Shown here in pieces: positions 51,486 through 61,178 of a stretch of DNA of 64,000 bases. The notes beneath the pieces are model-generated. The model made no database searches and was not told the DNA's origin. It saw only the letters and a list, made by a program, of their open reading frames with translations. Position numbers and translations under genes: made by a program. Source of the DNA: Phycisphaeraceae bacterium (GTDB taxonomy: Bacteria > Planctomycetota > Phycisphaerae > Phycisphaerales > Phycisphaeraceae); NCBI GenBank assembly GCA_029260595.1, contig JAJDCY010000010.1:421675-485674 (forward strand). Reading direction: 5' to 3'. Position 1 is the stretch's first letter, and the number at the start of each line of letters is the position of its first letter.

Positions 51486-52571
51486 GTGACCAACCAACCC
51501 AACACGGCGACGGTCAGTCCGGTCGGTTCGCCGCGCGTGTTGCCCTACGGCGACTCGATGCGGGTGGTTGGCCTGTTCGCCGTCGTGCTGCTCCACTGCG
51601 CGGACCCGGCGGTGTTTCTGTTCGATTCCGCCCCGCGGATCAACTGGTGGGTTTGCAACACGATCAAGTGCACGATGCTCTGGGCGGTGCCTGTCTTCGT
51701 GATGCTTAGCGGCGCGCTGATGCTCGACCCGGCTAAACAAGAAAACTGGAGCGTGTTCTTCCGCAAGCGATTCATGCGCGTGGGTGTTCCGTTGTTGTTC
51801 TGGTCTGGCGTCTACTTGATTTGGTCGCGCGTCTACATGGGCAACCCGGTGGGGCTCGGCGGCGCGGTGAGGTCGCTCGTGCTGGGCACGCCCAAGTACC
51901 ACCTGTACTTTTTATTTGTGATGGCGGGGCTTTATCTCGTGACGCCGGCGCTGCGGGTTTTTGTACGCCATGCCAGCCGGCAGGAGTTATTGGGTGCAGC
52001 CGTCGTCGCGCTGGCCGTCGCGTGCGGGAATCAGGTGATCCAAACCGGGCGGGGGCATCTGTTGTTTGACCTGCAAAATGGATTGGCACGTTTCGTGCCG
52101 TTTGTCGGGTACTTCTTGATGGGGTATTTCCTGCGGGACCTTACGATGTCCAGGGGTGGGCGGGTAGCGGCCTGGTGCGTGTTGGTCGTTTGCGTGGCGG
52201 TGTCCGTGGTGGGTGCGCGGGTGGCGTTGGGGGCGCTAGGCCGCCCGGGCGGTTTGATTTTTTATTGGTACCTCAACCCGTTTTGTATCGTGGGATCGAT
52301 CAGCGTTTTTCTGATCCTCGCCGCGCGCTTCGCGCACCCGTCGGGCCGCTTCGTCGGTCGAGTGATCGGGTGGTTGGCGCCGCTGGTCCTCGGCGTGTAT
52401 CTGCTCCAGCCGGCTGTGCTCGACGTTTTCTATCGGCAGGGCTTCACCACGCTCCGCCCGGATATGATTGGGCTTGATCTTGGCGTTCGCGTCCTCGGAT
52501 CGTTCGTCATTTGCACGGTGGCCGTGTGGGTGATCCGACTCGTGCCGGGATTGAGGCGAGTGGTGGGCTGA
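51486..52571 (+). CDS. Acyltransferase family 3 membrane protein
   Basis: This 361-residue integral membrane protein has about ten hydrophobic helices. The family pattern is clear: DSMRVVGLFAVVLLHC (the conserved Arg and His of helix 1), WAVPVFVMLSGALML, KRFMRVGVPLLFWS and a second half of short loops. Such enzymes O-acetylate or succinylate surface sugars and lipids using a cytoplasmic acyl donor. GTG 51486 is the first start after the SCO gene, seven bases from its stop, implying co-transcription; no ribosome binding site is seen. The sugar target is unknown; GT9, GT2 and the CpsB-like protein elsewhere in the window show surface glycans are made. Confidence 0.85.
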   Translation: MTNQPNTATVSPVGSPRVLPYGDSMRVVGLFAVVLLHCADPAVFLFDSAPRINWWVCNTIKCTMLWAVPVFVMLSGALMLDPAKQENWSVFFRKRFMRVGVPLLFWSGVYLIWSRVYMGNPVGLGGAVRSLVLGTPKYHLYFLFVMAGLYLVTPALRVFVRHASRQELLGAAVVALAVACGNQVIQTGRGHLLFDLQNGLARFVPFVGYFLMGYFLRDLTMSRGGRVAAWCVLVVCVAVSVVGARVALGALGRPGGLIFYWYLNPFCIVGSISVFLILAARFAHPSGRFVGRVIGWLAPLVLGVYLLQPAVLDVFYRQGFTTLRPDMIGLDLGVRVLGSFVICTVAVWVIRLVPGLRRVVG

Positions 52572-52620
52572 CACGCTTCGGGGATTGTTCGAGGATCCGC
52601 TCGGTGCTGAGCGCGAATGC

Positions 52621-55600
52621 ATGGACAGTGAAATGACTACTCACACCCGACAGTTCGTACACCTGCATGTGCATAGCCAGTATTCGTTACTCGACGGCGC
52701 CTGTCGTATCAACGACATGGTTGCGCGGGCGAAGGAGTTGGGGCAGAGCTCCCTGGCGATCACGGACCACGGGTGTTTCTTTGGGGCGATCGACTTCTAC
52801 AGCAAAGCGGTCGCAGCCGGCGTCAAGCCGATCCTTGGGATCGAGGCCTACATGGCCCCCGGGTCGCGGCACGACCGGCAGACAACGGGCGTCAAGGACG
52901 GCGGGTATCACCTGCTGCTGCTCGCCAAGGACCGTGTCGGCTACGGGAACCTGCTCAAGCTCGCGTCGACCGCGTACATCGAGGGGTTCTATTACAAACC
53001 GCGCATCGATCGCGAGGTGCTCGAAGCGCACCGCGAGGGTCTGATCTGCACGAGCGCGTGCCTCGGTGGAGAGATCCCGGCTGCGCTGATGCGCGACGAT
53101 CGCAAGAAGGCCAAGGAACTGGCCGAGTACTACCTGAGCGTGTTTGGGCCTGAACACTTCTTCATCGAGTTGCAAAAGCACGTTGCCGAGCAGGACCGGG
53201 TCAACCCGGAATTGATGGACCTGGCCGACCGGATGGGGATTGGTTGCGTCGCGACGAACGACGTTCACTTTTTGCTCGAGGGCGATCACGCGCCGCACGA
53301 TGCGCTTTGCTGCATCTCAACTGGGAAGCTTCTCAGTGACGAGGCGCGGATGACCTACCCGACCGAGCTCTATCTCAAGTCGGCCGACGAGATGTACGCG
53401 GCGATGGAGCACCCCGGCTGGGTTAGTGCGTGTGAGAACACGGTCGGGATCGCCCAGCGGTGTGAGTTGGACCTGGACTTCAGCGTCAGCCACGCGCCGG
53501 TTGTGAAGATCGAGAAAGAGGACGCAGCGAAGCCGGCAAAGGGTAAGAAGGGCGGTAAGAAGAAGCGGGTGGGCGAGAACGGCGCCGGTGACCAGCCCGG
53601 GAGCACGGCGTGGTATGAGTCGGTCTGTTCGCAATACCAGCTCGCACCGTTCGATCAGATCAACGACAAGAAAATCTCCAAGGCCCAGCTCAAGGAGCGC
53701 TGCGACGGCGCATTACGCGAGTTGGCCGAGGCCGGGCTGGTCTGGCGGTACGGGCAGGCCGGTGTCACCGACGAGCACCGCACGCGCCTCGATCGCGAGC
53801 TGAAGATCCTTGCCGACAAAGATATTTCCGCGTACTTCCTGATTGTCTGGGATTTCGTGCACGAAGCACGGCGCCGCGGGATCCCGGCGAACGCCCGTGG
53901 CTCGGGTGTTGGGACGATGGTCGGGTACTGCCTCGGTTTATCCAACGCCTGCCCGGTGCGCTACGGGCTGCTATTTGAGCGGTTCACCGACCCGGACCGC
54001 AGCGAGTACCCGGACATCGATATCGATATCTGCCAGGACGGGCGGCAGGAGATCCTCGAGTACGTCCGCCAGAAGTACGGGCACGTCGCGCAGATCATCA
54101 CGTTCGGAACGCTCAAAGCCCGCGCCGCGATCCGCGACGTCGGCCGCGTGATGGGTGTGCCGCTGCCGGAGGTCGATAAGGTTTGCAAGCTCGTCGGCGA
54201 CGGGCTCGGGATCACACTCGACAAAGCGCTCGACCAGGAACCCGATCTGCGCAAGCTCTACGACGACGACCCGACGCACCGCCGGATGATCGACACGGCC
54301 AAGCGGTTGGAGGGCCTGGCCCGACACGCGGGTGTGCACGCAGCGGGCGTCGTGATCGCGACCCAGCCGCTCGAAAACATCGTGCCGCTGTATCGCCCGT
54401 CCGGTACGGACCAGGTGGTGACGCAGTGGGATGGGCCGACCGTCGAGCGTGTCGGGTTACTGAAGATGGACTTCTTGGGCCTTCGCACACTCAGCATTAT
54501 CGAGCGGGCGAAAAAGCTCGTCCGGCAGACACTCGACGAGCAGACGATCCGGCTCGCCGTTGATCCCGAGGGTAAGCAGCCCGCGGGCTGGAACCCGCTC
54601 GACCTGGACCGCTTGGCGTATGACGACCCAAAGGTGTTAGATCTGTTTTGTCGTGGGGATACGGCCGGGGTGTTTCAGTTCGAGTCCGGCGGGATGCGCA
54701 ACCTGCTGATGGCGATGAAGCCGGACCGGCTCGAGGACCTGATCGCGGCGAATGCGCTGTTCCGCCCGGGCCCGATGGCGCTGATCGACGACTACAACGC
54801 GCGAAAGCACGGCCAGCAGCCGGTCCCCAAAGCCCACCCGATTGTCGATCGCTTCACCGACGAAACGTACGGGATCATGGTCTATCAGGAACAGGTGATG
54901 CAGATCGTGCACGAGCTCGGCGGCGTGTCGCTGCGCGAGGCGTACACGCTGATCAAAGCCATCAGCAAGAAGAAAGAGAAAGTGATCGACGCGAACCGGG
55001 AACGGTTCCTGGAAGGGTCCAAGTCACAGGGGCTTTCCGAGGACCGCGCTCAAGAGTTGTTCGATCTGATCCTCAAGTTCGCCGGTTACGGGTTCAACAA
55101 GAGCCACTCGACCGGCTACGCGATCGTGGCGTACCAGACCGCATACCTCAAGACGTACTTCCCCGTGCAGTACATGACCGCCGTGCTGACCTACGAATCG
55201 GTCAGCACCGACAAAGTGGTCGAGTACATCGACCAGTGCAAGCGATTGGTCCTGCCCGACAGGCGCCAGGGCGTGGACGTGCGGCCGCCGGACATCAACC
55301 TGTCCGAGGTCGATTTCACGGTGGCGTATGGAAAGGACGAGGCGCATACCCCGAACTCGGGGCACATCCGGTTCGGGCTCGGCGCGGTCAAGGGCGTCGG
55401 TGAGAAAGCCATCAACGCGATGATCAAGACGCGTGACGAGGGTGTGCCCTTCCAGAGCCTCTACGAATTCGCCGAACGCGTGCCGCTAGGCGCCGTTGGC
55501 AGAGCGACGATCGAGGCGCTGATCAAGTGCGGGGCGTTTGATTCGTTGCACAGCCTGGAGCAACGCGCGGCGATGATCGATGCGCTCGACGACGCGGTTC

Positions 55601-56526
55601 AAGCCGGGCAGCGTGCAGCCAGCGATCGCAACAGCGGGCAGATGAACTTCTTCGGCGGCTTCGCTGACGCCACCGCGGAAACGGAGTCTGATTCACCGGC
55701 GCCCAGCGCAGCCGTGTCACTGCCGACCGTCGAACCCTGGCCGAACAAGACTCTTCTCGATCACGAAAAAAGTGTTCTGGGCTTTTTCGTGTCTAGTAAC
55801 CCGCTCGACGAGCACCGTGAGACGCTCGACCGATTTACGAGTGTTTCAGCCAAGGGCCTTCAATCGCTCGGCGCCGGTGCCGAGGTGGTCATGGGCGGGA
55901 TCCTGACACGTGTGCGTCAAACGTTCGTCCGCAAGGGCCGCAGCGCCGGCCAAAAGATGGCGATGCTGACTGTTGAGGATCCGACGGGGTCGTTTGAGGG
56001 TGTGGTGTTTTCGGATCTCTACGGGGCCGTCGCCGATCTTCTTGAGGTCGACTCAATCGTCGTGGTCAAAGGCAAGGTCGACCGCCGACGGGCCGAACCG
56101 AGCGTGATCGTCGATAAGCTTGTTGCGGTGGATGATGCGGCCGAGACTTTCACCAAGGAGATCAAGATTCGGCTAGGCGGCCTCGATGGTGCGGGCGATG
56201 AAGTATCGCGCGAGTTAGACAATCTAAAGACACTGTTGCGTCAGGAATCGAGCAGCGCCGGGCGCGATGCCGCGTTGGTGTTGGTTGAGGTTTGCGACAG
56301 TGGGTTCGAGGCGTGCCTGCGGCTGGACGGTCTCCGAGTGGGTGTCCGAAAAGACCTGCCCGATCGCGTCACGGCTGTGCTCCGTGGGCGCGGCGGTTGT
56401 GACCTGATCGGCCCCATGAAGCTGGTGATTGATCCTGATGCGGTTGCGGATCAGGATCAGGGTTTGCCAAGCTTATTCGTGGACAAGACGGCTGAGGAGA
56501 CTTGCGACAGTATCGATCGGTATTAA
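52621..56526 (+). CDS. dnaE: DNA polymerase III subunit alpha
   Basis: This 1301-residue replicative polymerase of the C family has a PHP domain with HLHVHSQYSLLDGA and later metal ligands. The palm carries catalytic Asp in PDIDIDICQDGRQEI (about 463-477), and GFNKSHSTGYAIVAYQTAYL follows. HhH and OB-fold (MAMLTVEDPTGSFEGVVF) domains and a C-terminal tau-binding-like region complete it. It is longer than E. coli DnaE (1160). Part of the extra length is a lysine-rich insertion at about residues 298-322 (KPAKGKKGGKKKRVGENG) between the PHP domain and palm. No intein is seen. Start ATG 52621 or 52633 cannot be distinguished; homology begins at FVHLHVHSQ. Confidence 0.95.
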   Translation: MDSEMTTHTRQFVHLHVHSQYSLLDGACRINDMVARAKELGQSSLAITDHGCFFGAIDFYSKAVAAGVKPILGIEAYMAPGSRHDRQTTGVKDGGYHLLLLAKDRVGYGNLLKLASTAYIEGFYYKPRIDREVLEAHREGLICTSACLGGEIPAALMRDDRKKAKELAEYYLSVFGPEHFFIELQKHVAEQDRVNPELMDLADRMGIGCVATNDVHFLLEGDHAPHDALCCISTGKLLSDEARMTYPTELYLKSADEMYAAMEHPGWVSACENTVGIAQRCELDLDFSVSHAPVVKIEKEDAAKPAKGKKGGKKKRVGENGAGDQPGSTAWYESVCSQYQLAPFDQINDKKISKAQLKERCDGALRELAEAGLVWRYGQAGVTDEHRTRLDRELKILADKDISAYFLIVWDFVHEARRRGIPANARGSGVGTMVGYCLGLSNACPVRYGLLFERFTDPDRSEYPDIDIDICQDGRQEILEYVRQKYGHVAQIITFGTLKARAAIRDVGRVMGVPLPEVDKVCKLVGDGLGITLDKALDQEPDLRKLYDDDPTHRRMIDTAKRLEGLARHAGVHAAGVVIATQPLENIVPLYRPSGTDQVVTQWDGPTVERVGLLKMDFLGLRTLSIIERAKKLVRQTLDEQTIRLAVDPEGKQPAGWNPLDLDRLAYDDPKVLDLFCRGDTAGVFQFESGGMRNLLMAMKPDRLEDLIAANALFRPGPMALIDDYNARKHGQQPVPKAHPIVDRFTDETYGIMVYQEQVMQIVHELGGVSLREAYTLIKAISKKKEKVIDANRERFLEGSKSQGLSEDRAQELFDLILKFAGYGFNKSHSTGYAIVAYQTAYLKTYFPVQYMTAVLTYESVSTDKVVEYIDQCKRLVLPDRRQGVDVRPPDINLSEVDFTVAYGKDEAHTPNSGHIRFGLGAVKGVGEKAINAMIKTRDEGVPFQSLYEFAERVPLGAVGRATIEALIKCGAFDSLHSLEQRAAMIDALDDAVQAGQRAASDRNSGQMNFFGGFADATAETESDSPAPSAAVSLPTVEPWPNKTLLDHEKSVLGFFVSSNPLDEHRETLDRFTSVSAKGLQSLGAGAEVVMGGILTRVRQTFVRKGRSAGQKMAMLTVEDPTGSFEGVVFSDLYGAVADLLEVDSIVVVKGKVDRRRAEPSVIVDKLVAVDDAAETFTKEIKIRLGGLDGAGDEVSRELDNLKTLLRQESSSAGRDAALVLVEVCDSGFEACLRLDGLRVGVRKDLPDRVTAVLRGRGGCDLIGPMKLVIDPDAVADQDQGLPSLFVDKTAEETCDSIDRY

Positions 56527-56582
56527 CGTGCGCCGGCATCTTTCGCGCCGCGTTGCTAGCGGGTCTCTACTCGTGTCTCACA

Positions 56583-56789
56583 TTACTTGTCGTCACGGAT
56601 CTCGATGACGGTCTTGCGGTCTTTGTCATAGACGCAGCACTTGGTGGGGTCTTCGGCTTTAGTGACTTTGTGTGAACCGTCGCACAGGGGCAGCGCCTGG
56701 CTTAGGCCGCAGGCACAGATCCATGCGCTCTTTTCCTGGGGCTTGAGTTCGATCGGGCCGGTCGCTTCGTGGCGGATGAGTCTGGGCAT
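56583..56789 (-). CDS. CDGSH iron-sulfur domain protein
   Basis: This 68-residue protein is a single CDGSH (mitoNEET-type) domain. Ligands for a [2Fe-2S] cluster are C25, C27, C36 and H40 in WICACGLSQALPLCDGSH, the three-Cys one-His set. Such proteins store or transfer clusters or sense redox state. A second CC pair near the end (TKCCVYD) is extra. GGGAGC lies before the ATG. It has no transmembrane anchor, unlike the mitochondrial relatives. It sits alone between dnaE and the symporter gene. Confidence 0.93.
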   Translation of the reverse strand: MPRLIRHEATGPIELKPQEKSAWICACGLSQALPLCDGSHKVTKAEDPTKCCVYDKDRKTVIEIRDDK

Positions 56790-56869
56790 GGGCGCTCCCT
56801 GTTTAGAAGATCGAGTGGCGGGTATTCAACGTCGATTGTAGGCGATGGGACGACCGACCGTGCCGGGTG

Positions 56870-58189
56870 TCACGCCGGGTCCGGTGCGATGCGTGAGATG
56901 ATCTTCGCACCGACGCTGTCGCCCCAGACGTTCACGCACGTGCGACACATATCCAGGATGCGGTCGACACCGAGGATGATGCCGACGGCGGCGAGCGGCA
57001 ATCGGTCGTCACCGACCCGGCCGAGCGAGTCGTTGACCGCTTCGACGACGATCACCATGGTGACGAGCCCGGCGCTGGGGATGCCTGCTGCGCCGACTGC
57101 GGCGAGCGTCGCGGTGATCACGATGATGGCCAGTTCCGTCCCGCCCAGGTCGATCCCGAAACACTGGAAGAGGAACACAACGGCGACGGCTTCGTAGAGG
57201 GCCGTTCCGTCCATGTTGATCGTCGCGCCCAGTGGCAGAACGAACCCTGCGGACCGCTTCGAAACACCGCCGAGTTCCTCGGCACACTCGAGTGTGACCG
57301 GCAGGGTCGCGGAACTCGACGCCGTGCCGAACGCGGTCATCAGCGCCTCGCGCATCTGGTGCATGAAGCGATAAGGATTCGTGCGGCCGACCAGCCAAAG
57401 GATCAGCGGCAGGACAATCAACGCGTGCATGGCCAGGGCAATGATGACGGTGATCATGTATTTACCCAGCGGGCCCAGAAGGCTTGCGGTGCCGATGCGG
57501 GCGACCGTCCATGCGACCAGGCACAGCACGCCGAGCGGCGCCAGCCACAGGATCCACCCGACGAGCTGCATGATCGCGGTGAACAGGGCGTCGAAGAACT
57601 CGATGATCGGCCGCCCGCGCGCCCCGATCGTTGTGAGCACCACGCCGAGGATCAGGCTAAATGAGATGACCGGAAGCAATCGGCCGTTGGCCGCGTCGCC
57701 AATCGGGTTGGCCGGGAGGACCTGGCGGGTGAGGTTCTGGAACGCGGTCCACAGGCCTTGAGTTTGCGCTTCCTGGACTCGCTGCTGCACGGTGCCGGTG
57801 GATGCGTTGAACTCACTGACCTGCTGATCACGGAACGCGGCGTCGAAGCCCTCTCCGGGTTGGATCGCCGTCACCAAAACAACCCCGAGCACGACCGCGA
57901 TCACCATCGTGACGAAGTAGTAGGCGACTGCCCCCGCGCCGATGCGGCCCAGGTCCGACGGATTCCCGATCGACGCGACCCCGACAATCACCGACGACGC
58001 GACCAGCGGCACGAGGATCATCTTGAGCAACCCGACGAACAGCGTGGTTCCGACGAAGTGCAGCGCTTCAAGGGTGCCGCCCGGGACGTCGGCTTCATAG
58101 ACGCGGTAGAGCGTCTCGCCGAACGCCGCACCGAAGACGAGTCCGGCGATGATCCCGACGGTCAGAATGGTGTGCGGGTTGAGCTTCAT
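56870..58189 (-). CDS. Dicarboxylate/amino acid:cation symporter
   Basis: This 439-residue transporter of the DAACS (GltP/DctA) family has about eight helices and two re-entrant hairpins. Hairpin 1 has the serine-rich AFGTASSSATLPVTLECAEE, helix 7 has the Na/H-binding NMDGTALYEAVAVVF, and hairpin 2 has AAVGAAGIPSAGLVTMVIV. A larger than usual extracytoplasmic loop follows helix 3 (about 105-150, DQQVSEFNASTGTVQQRVQEAQTQG). It imports C4-dicarboxylates, glutamate or aspartate driven by Na+ or H+; which substrate is not determinable. The ribosome binding site is absent or weak. It is transcribed alone or with the downstream CDGSH gene. Confidence 0.92.
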   Translation of the reverse strand: MKLNPHTILTVGIIAGLVFGAAFGETLYRVYEADVPGGTLEALHFVGTTLFVGLLKMILVPLVASSVIVGVASIGNPSDLGRIGAGAVAYYFVTMVIAVVLGVVLVTAIQPGEGFDAAFRDQQVSEFNASTGTVQQRVQEAQTQGLWTAFQNLTRQVLPANPIGDAANGRLLPVISFSLILGVVLTTIGARGRPIIEFFDALFTAIMQLVGWILWLAPLGVLCLVAWTVARIGTASLLGPLGKYMITVIIALAMHALIVLPLILWLVGRTNPYRFMHQMREALMTAFGTASSSATLPVTLECAEELGGVSKRSAGFVLPLGATINMDGTALYEAVAVVFLFQCFGIDLGGTELAIIVITATLAAVGAAGIPSAGLVTMVIVVEAVNDSLGRVGDDRLPLAAVGIILGVDRILDMCRTCVNVWGDSVGAKIISRIAPDPA

Positions 58190-58226
58190 GGGGTTTGATT
58201 AGTTGTGTGGCTACGGTCGGGTACGA

Positions 58227-59156
58227 CTAGATCTGATCAGCGTATCCCGCGAAAGTCGACTCGAACTCAGCAAACTCTCGCCCGAATGTCTCCCGGGCCT
58301 TGGCCGACTCACACACCGCGTCTTCCTGGCTCATGATGACCTGGTCACGGTTGAACGGTGCGCCCGGCATCGCGGCGATCAGGTTGGCGTACCAGACCGG
58401 GATCGCCAGGGGCTTGCGATTTTCTTTGGCCTTGGGCAGGTGTTTTTGGCATGTTTGGTACAGCGCAGGCCATGTGTACCTGTCGGGCCCGCCGAGCGGA
58501 TACGTCTCTCCGATCGACCGATCGTTCGTCACTGCGTTCGCGAAGCAGTGCGCGACATCCTCGACCCAGACCGGCTGTAGCGACCCCGCGCCGCCGCGGC
58601 CGAGAAGCCCGGCGCCGAAGTAGGGCATGAACGGGGGGAATGGCCCGCAGCAGAAGCCCTTGACCATCTGCATGAACTCGCCATCGGGCCCGTGGATGAC
58701 CGACGGGCGAAAGATTGTGTACGCCATCCCACTGTCTCGCACGGCCTGTTCGGCATGCCACTTGGTCAGGTGGTACCGGCTGACCGCGTTCGGCCGGGCG
58801 CCGATCGCGGACATCTGAACCCACCGTCGGACGCCTGCTTTGGTTGCGGTCGCCAGCAAGCGTTCCGTCCCGGATGTGTGGACGCGCTCGAACGTTTGTC
58901 CTCGCCGCGGCTTCTCCATGATGATGCCGACGACGTGGATCACCGCGTCCGCGCCATCAACGAGCGCCGCGATCGCGTTATCATCGAACAGCCCGCCTTT
59001 GACGGTGTGCACCTTGCTGTCGATCGGTGGCAGCCGCGACGCGTCACGTGCAAGCACGCGGACCGAGCAACCGCTCAGCCGAAGCTGGGCCAGGAGGTGA
59101 CGGCCGACGAAGCCTGTGGCGCCGGTGAGTGCTACGCAAGGCGGTGTCGCGGGCAT
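58227..59156 (-). CDS. NAD(P)-binding protein, NDUFA9-like atypical SDR
   Basis: This 309-residue atypical short-chain dehydrogenase opens with ALTGATGFVGRHLLAQL (Rossmann GxxGxxG). GADAVIHVVGIIMEK, QMSAIGARPNAVSRYHLTKWHAE (Tyr-x3-Lys retained as YHLTK) and TIFRPSVIHGPDGEF follow. This pattern fits the complex I subunit NDUFA9/YwnB-like proteins, which bind NADPH structurally and may act in quinone or lipid metabolism. No complex I genes are near. ATG 59156 starts the homology; the divergent hemC gene starts 100 bases away. Confidence 0.87.
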   Translation of the reverse strand: MPATPPCVALTGATGFVGRHLLAQLRLSGCSVRVLARDASRLPPIDSKVHTVKGGLFDDNAIAALVDGADAVIHVVGIIMEKPRRGQTFERVHTSGTERLLATATKAGVRRWVQMSAIGARPNAVSRYHLTKWHAEQAVRDSGMAYTIFRPSVIHGPDGEFMQMVKGFCCGPFPPFMPYFGAGLLGRGGAGSLQPVWVEDVAHCFANAVTNDRSIGETYPLGGPDRYTWPALYQTCQKHLPKAKENRKPLAIPVWYANLIAAMPGAPFNRDQVIMSQEDAVCESAKARETFGREFAEFESTFAGYADQI

Positions 59157-59255
59157 GAGATTGTTCCAGGGGGTTGCGGCCGATCGGGTTGGCCCGCGGC
59201 GACAACTTGTGATCCAAGCCAGCTTTGATGGTAGATGGCCAGGCAAAGGGATTCA

Positions 59256-60209
59256 ATGGGGCGGTACCGGAAGACAATCTCGATCGGGGCGAGACGCAGC
59301 ACCTTAGCACGAACTCAAGCCGAAGCTGTCGGGCGCGCGCTCGGCCGAGCCCACGCCGGGCTGACCGTGCGGTATCACTGGATCGAGTCGGAAGGCGATG
59401 CGGTCCAGGGCACGCTCGCGGACGTCGGCGGGAAAGGCCTGTTCACGAGCGCCATCGAGCGCGAGTTGTTAGCCGGGACGATCGATGTCGCCGTCCACAG
59501 CATGAAAGACCTGCCCGTCGCAGACGGGGTCGAGCGCGGGTTGGTCGTCGCGGCCGTACCGCGGCGCGGGGATGTGCACGATTGCCTGGTCAGCCTAGTG
59601 GGCGGTGGGTTGGACGCGCTGCCTGCCGGCGCGACGGTTGGTACATCCGGCCCGCGGCGCGTTGCACAGATAAAGCGCCTGCGGGCGGATCTCGAAGTGC
59701 GACCAATCCGCGGCAACGTCCAGACCCGGGTCCGCAAGGTCGTTGACGAGGGCGTTTTTGACGCGACCCTCTTAGCTGTCGCCGGTCTCCAGCGCGTCGG
59801 CATGGGCGAGTATGCACAACACCCCATTGATCCGGAGCAACTGCTACCTGCGGCGGGGCAGGGCGCGCTGGCCGTGCAGTGTCGCCGTGACGATCACGCC
59901 GCGATCATGCGATGCGTCGCGCTCAACGACCCGGTCGCGGCCGAGTTAGTCGCGGCCGAGCGTGCGGTGGTCGCGGCCCTTGACGGCGACTGCCATTCGC
60001 CGATCGCGGTGCTGGCCGAGCGTGCAGCGGACAATTCGAGTGGTGAGTATCGGATGCGCGCGCGGGTGTTGAGTGCCGTCGGCGATCGCGTCGTCTCGGC
60101 CGACGATCGCCAAGCCGGAAAAGGGGCGCTGGACGCGTTGGCCAAGCACATCATCGATACGCTGCGCAGCGGGGGCGCCCAAGATGTCCTTACTAGTTGC
60201 CAATGTTGA
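59256..60209 (+). CDS. hemC: Hydroxymethylbilane synthase (porphobilinogen deaminase)
   Basis: This 317-residue HemC condenses four porphobilinogen units into hydroxymethylbilane in haem synthesis. It begins ISIGARRSTLARTQAEAV and has DVGGKGLFTSAIERELL, VHSMKDLPV (catalytic Asp region), TSGPRRVAQIKRLRADL, RGNVQTRVRKV and LPAAGQGALAVQCR. GDCHSPIAV carries the Cys that holds the dipyrromethane cofactor. ATG 59256 with AAAGGGA is chosen over ATG 59235. The abundant haem proteins in the window (cytochrome b, octahaem cytochrome, peroxidase) give it obvious clients, although hem genes are not clustered here. Confidence 0.95.
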   Translation: MGRYRKTISIGARRSTLARTQAEAVGRALGRAHAGLTVRYHWIESEGDAVQGTLADVGGKGLFTSAIERELLAGTIDVAVHSMKDLPVADGVERGLVVAAVPRRGDVHDCLVSLVGGGLDALPAGATVGTSGPRRVAQIKRLRADLEVRPIRGNVQTRVRKVVDEGVFDATLLAVAGLQRVGMGEYAQHPIDPEQLLPAAGQGALAVQCRRDDHAAIMRCVALNDPVAAELVAAERAVVAALDGDCHSPIAVLAERAADNSSGEYRMRARVLSAVGDRVVSADDRQAGKGALDALAKHIIDTLRSGGAQDVLTSCQC

Positions 60210-60249
60210 CTTTGCAGTGACCCCGTCAACCACGCCCCCACTGCCGATC

Positions 60250-60280
60250 GCGGGAAAATGAGATTCCGGTCGCTTTTTTT
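60250..60280 (+). terminator. Possible weak terminator after hemC
   Basis: GCG GGAA (60250-60256) can pair with TTCC...CGC (60264-60273) leaving a three-base bulge, followed by seven T (60274-60280). The stem is short, so the call is tentative. TATGAT at 60293-60298 may be the -10 of the next gene. Confidence 0.35.
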
Positions 60281-60323
60281 GCTGCTGTGAGCTATGATTG
60301 AACCCCAACGAGGAGAAATCACT

Positions 60324-61094
60324 ATGAGTAAGGGATCTGGATGGGTGAGTGTTGTCGCTTTGGTCTGCGCGATTGTTTCGCCTGCGGGTGCAGCCGTGAT
60401 GATCCCAATCCTGAACCCGGGGTTTGAGGCAGACCCCGCCGGCGACGGGGAGTTTGTTGTTCTCACACAGGTCACCGATTGGACAGCCTTTGACCCCAAC
60501 GGGTTGCTACCCCTAAGTGGGAACAACGCCATCGGCGTGATCAACCCGACCGGTTCGGACTTCTTCCCCGCGGGCGCCCCCGAGGGCGACAACGCCGCGT
60601 TGGTATACATCGAGGACAATATTGGCGACGGCCCGGTCGGGCTGACCCAGGAGTTGACCGATGTGCTCGAAGCCAACACGCGGTACACGCTGACAGTCGA
60701 GGTCGGCAACATCGCATCGGGGACCAGCACGGGCGGCGTGCCCTTTCATCTCGACGGCTTCCCCGGCTACGCCGTGCAGCTACTCGCCGGCGGCGTCATC
60801 ATCGACGAAGACCTCAACACGCTCGCAGGGTCAATCCCCGAGGGTGAGTTCGCGCTAAGCACCGTCGACGTAACCATCCTCCCGGGCCACCCACAGATCG
60901 GCGAGTTGTTAGAGGTCCGTGTGATCAACCTGAACATGGAAGACTCCCAGGACGACCCGGGCATCGAAGTGGATTTTGATGACGTGCAGCTAACCGCGAC
61001 CACGGTGCCCGAGCCGGGCGCTGGGGCGGTCATGCTCGCCGCAGTCGTATCGGGCCTGGGTGTCCGGGCTCGGCGACGCGGCTGCCGGGCGTAG
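60324..61094 (+). CDS. Secreted PEP-CTERM protein (HAF/PA14-like beta domain)
   Basis: This 256-residue protein has a signal peptide (1-26, VALVCAIVSPAGAAV). A jelly-roll-like domain begins IPILNPGFEADPAGDGEF, continues GLTQELTDVLEANTRYTLTVEVGN and ends VDFDDVQLTAT; this 'N.GFE...W' layout is typical of PEP-CTERM proteins with a carbohydrate-binding-like fold. The sorting tail is VPEPGAGAVMLAAVVSGLG plus arginines. GAGGAG is placed seven bases before the ATG. It is followed 84 bases later by a second PEP-CTERM gene, so the two may be co-expressed. No enzymatic residues are evident. Confidence 0.82.
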   Translation: MSKGSGWVSVVALVCAIVSPAGAAVMIPILNPGFEADPAGDGEFVVLTQVTDWTAFDPNGLLPLSGNNAIGVINPTGSDFFPAGAPEGDNAALVYIEDNIGDGPVGLTQELTDVLEANTRYTLTVEVGNIASGTSTGGVPFHLDGFPGYAVQLLAGGVIIDEDLNTLAGSIPEGEFALSTVDVTILPGHPQIGELLEVRVINLNMEDSQDDPGIEVDFDDVQLTATTVPEPGAGAVMLAAVVSGLGVRARRRGCRA

Positions 61095-61178
61095 AGATTT
61101 AGATCGATTCCTGCCAGGTTCCCCCACGGCGAAGCCGCCTTCGTTATTCAACACAGCCACCCGAGAGAAAGGAAGTTG

